A stretch of 64,000 nt of DNA, taken from positions 186,001-250,000 of the forward strand of contig JAUHWC010000002.1 of assembly GCA_030424845.1 (NCBI GenBank), in the 5' to 3' direction. The position numbers were made by a program, and so were the translations under genes. This document shows, in pieces, positions 63,090 to 64,000 of the stretch (positions are counted from its first letter, which is position 1; the number at the start of each line of letters is the position of its first letter). The stretch comes from Alphaproteobacteria bacterium (GTDB lineage: Bacteria; Pseudomonadota; Alphaproteobacteria; Sphingomonadales; Sphingomonadaceae). The notes under the pieces were generated by a model that saw only the letters and a program-made list of their open reading frames with translations, did no database searches and was not told where the DNA came from.

Positions 63090-64000
63090 CTACACGCCCT
63101 TGAGGCCCTGAAGGTCCAGCCCGCTCGGTTCCTGGAACAGGCGCAGGCCGAATTCCGGCAGGATCGCAATCAGGTGGTCGAAGATATCTGCCTGGATGCT
63201 TTCGTATTCGCCCCAGTTGGTGGTGTTGGTGAAGCAGTAGATTTCCAGCGGCAGCCCTTGCGGCGTGGGTGGCAGCTGCCGCACCAGCAGGGTGAAGCCC
63301 TTGTCCGTCAACCTGGGGTGGGCCTTGAGATAGGCGATCACATAAGCGCGGAAGGTTCCGATATTGGTGATCCGCCGTGCATTGACCGGGTTGGTATCGC
63401 CAGCCAGCTCGCGCTCGTTCCATTCTGCCAGCTCCTTGTCCTTGGCGGCAAGGTAATCGGTGAGCAGGCGGAAGCGGTGCATGCCCTTCACTTCGTCCGC
63501 GCTCAGGAAACGAACGGAGTTCTGGTCCAGCGGCAGGGCGCGCTTGATCCGCCTTCCGCCGGCATCGCTCATCCCGCGCCAGTTGCGGTAGCTGTCGGAA
63601 ATCAGCTTGTGCGTGGGAATGGTGGTGATGGTCTTGTCGAAATTCTGCACCTTCACCGTGTGCAGCGCGATATCGACCACGTCGCCATCGGCATTCATGC
63701 TCGACATCTCGATCCAGTCGCCCACGCGCAGCATGTCGTTGCTGGAAAGTTGCACCGAGGCGACCAGCGAAAGGATGGTGTCCTTGAACACCAGCATCAG
63801 CACCGCCGCCATCGCGCCAAGGCCGGAAAGCAGCAGCAGCGGCGATTCCTCGATGAGGACGGAGATCATCAGGATAACCGCAGTGCAATAGACCGCGATC
63901 TTGAGCACCTGGATATAACCCTTGATCGGGCGGCTCTTCGCCTCCGGTCGGCGCGAATAGAGCTCGTTGACGTAATCCAGCGCCTTGCTCATCGCCATGG
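63090..64000 (-). CDS. MscS-family channel (YbdG-like), 5' truncated
   Basis: At least 302 codons, running off the window end on the minus strand. The ATG at 63998 is probably internal, since YbdG-type channels are about 415 residues and begin with more membrane segments. Seen: two hydrophobic segments (VLKIAVYCTAVILMISVLI, LLLLSGLGAMAAVLMLVF), pore-lining KDTILSLVASVQLSSNDMLRVGDWIEM, and the YbdG block SYRNWRGMSDAGGRRIKRAL with TNTTNWGEYESIQADIFDHL near the C-terminus. A small-conductance, osmotic or stress-linked channel in E. coli. Confidence 0.9.
   Translation of the reverse strand, partial: MAMSKALDYVNELYSRRPEAKSRPIKGYIQVLKIAVYCTAVILMISVLIEESPLLLLSGLGAMAAVLMLVFKDTILSLVASVQLSSNDMLRVGDWIEMSSMNADGDVVDIALHTVKVQNFDKTITTIPTHKLISDSYRNWRGMSDAGGRRIKRALPLDQNSVRFLSADEVKGMHRFRLLTDYLAAKDKELAEWNERELAGDTNPVNARRITNIGTFRAYVIAYLKAHPRLTDKGFTLLVRQLPPTPQGLPLEIYCFTNTTNWGEYESIQADIFDHLIAILPEFGLRLFQEPSGLDLQGLKGV

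Overview
The window is high-GC, gene-dense chromosomal DNA of an alphaproteobacterium, most likely Sphingomonadales / Erythrobacteraceae. Support: a CtrA gene with GANTC methylation sites in its promoter, an LptB-RpoN pair, groESL carrying both CIRCE and an RpoH-type promoter, a DUF2975/XRE module, DUF4167, and protein sequences of sphingomonad type. The lineage is inferred from gene content, not from an rRNA (none is present). There is no tRNA, CRISPR array, intact insertion sequence or prophage.

Layout. 1-6 kb: end of plsC, an Nmad3-domain gene, an MBL hydrolase, a decayed putA fragment, dcd, an NTF2-like gene, and a ZnuD-like TonB receptor with a candidate Zur operator. 6-10.2 kb (minus): an operon-like AAA ATPase / small membrane protein / TPR protein, then gltX. 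10.3-18.8 kb (minus): rpoB-rpoC. 18.8-21.3 kb: a mosaic spacer with an rpoB promoter next to an 11-G tract, an FBPase remnant, a cluster of palindromes, a 43-aa peptide plus DUF2975/XRE module, and a long dispersed inverted repeat. 21.3-22.3 kb (plus): L10 leader and rplJ-rplL. The usual rplJL-rpoBC operon is therefore split and divergent.

22.3-38.5 kb: cytochrome c lipoprotein, MATE pump, groESL, an Asp/Asn beta-hydroxylase, an exported methyltransferase-like lipoprotein, a host-attachment protein, a serine hydrolase, polA, an MscS channel, an archaeal-type CDC48 ATPase and an M1-like peptidase. 38.8-45.1 kb (plus): a 3-oxoacid CoA-transferase operon with a HAD-type lipoprotein gene between its two subunits, a GbsR-type regulator with matching palindromes at its own promoter and the next one, two membrane proteins and an MFS transporter. 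45.2-53.3 kb (minus): metK, lnt, DUF4167, hisS-prfA-prmC and an LLM oxidoreductase.

53.4-64 kb: ppa, alkylsulfatase, BON-MscS channel, a small membrane protein, lptB-rpoN, a GNAT, a repeat-rich non-coding island (21-bp tandem repeats and two copies of a palindromic element that covary), ctrA, and an MscS channel cut by the window end.

Most genes are housekeeping: translation, transcription, protein folding, envelope assembly and cell-cycle control. The strongest candidates for something undescribed are the AAA/membrane/TPR triad, the HAD lipoprotein inside scoAB, the GbsR operator pair with its membrane-protein target, the broken ribosomal/RNA-polymerase operon with a homopolymer at its new promoter, and the palindromic mosaic element found at two sites. 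Start codons and functions were judged by eye; no database search was run.
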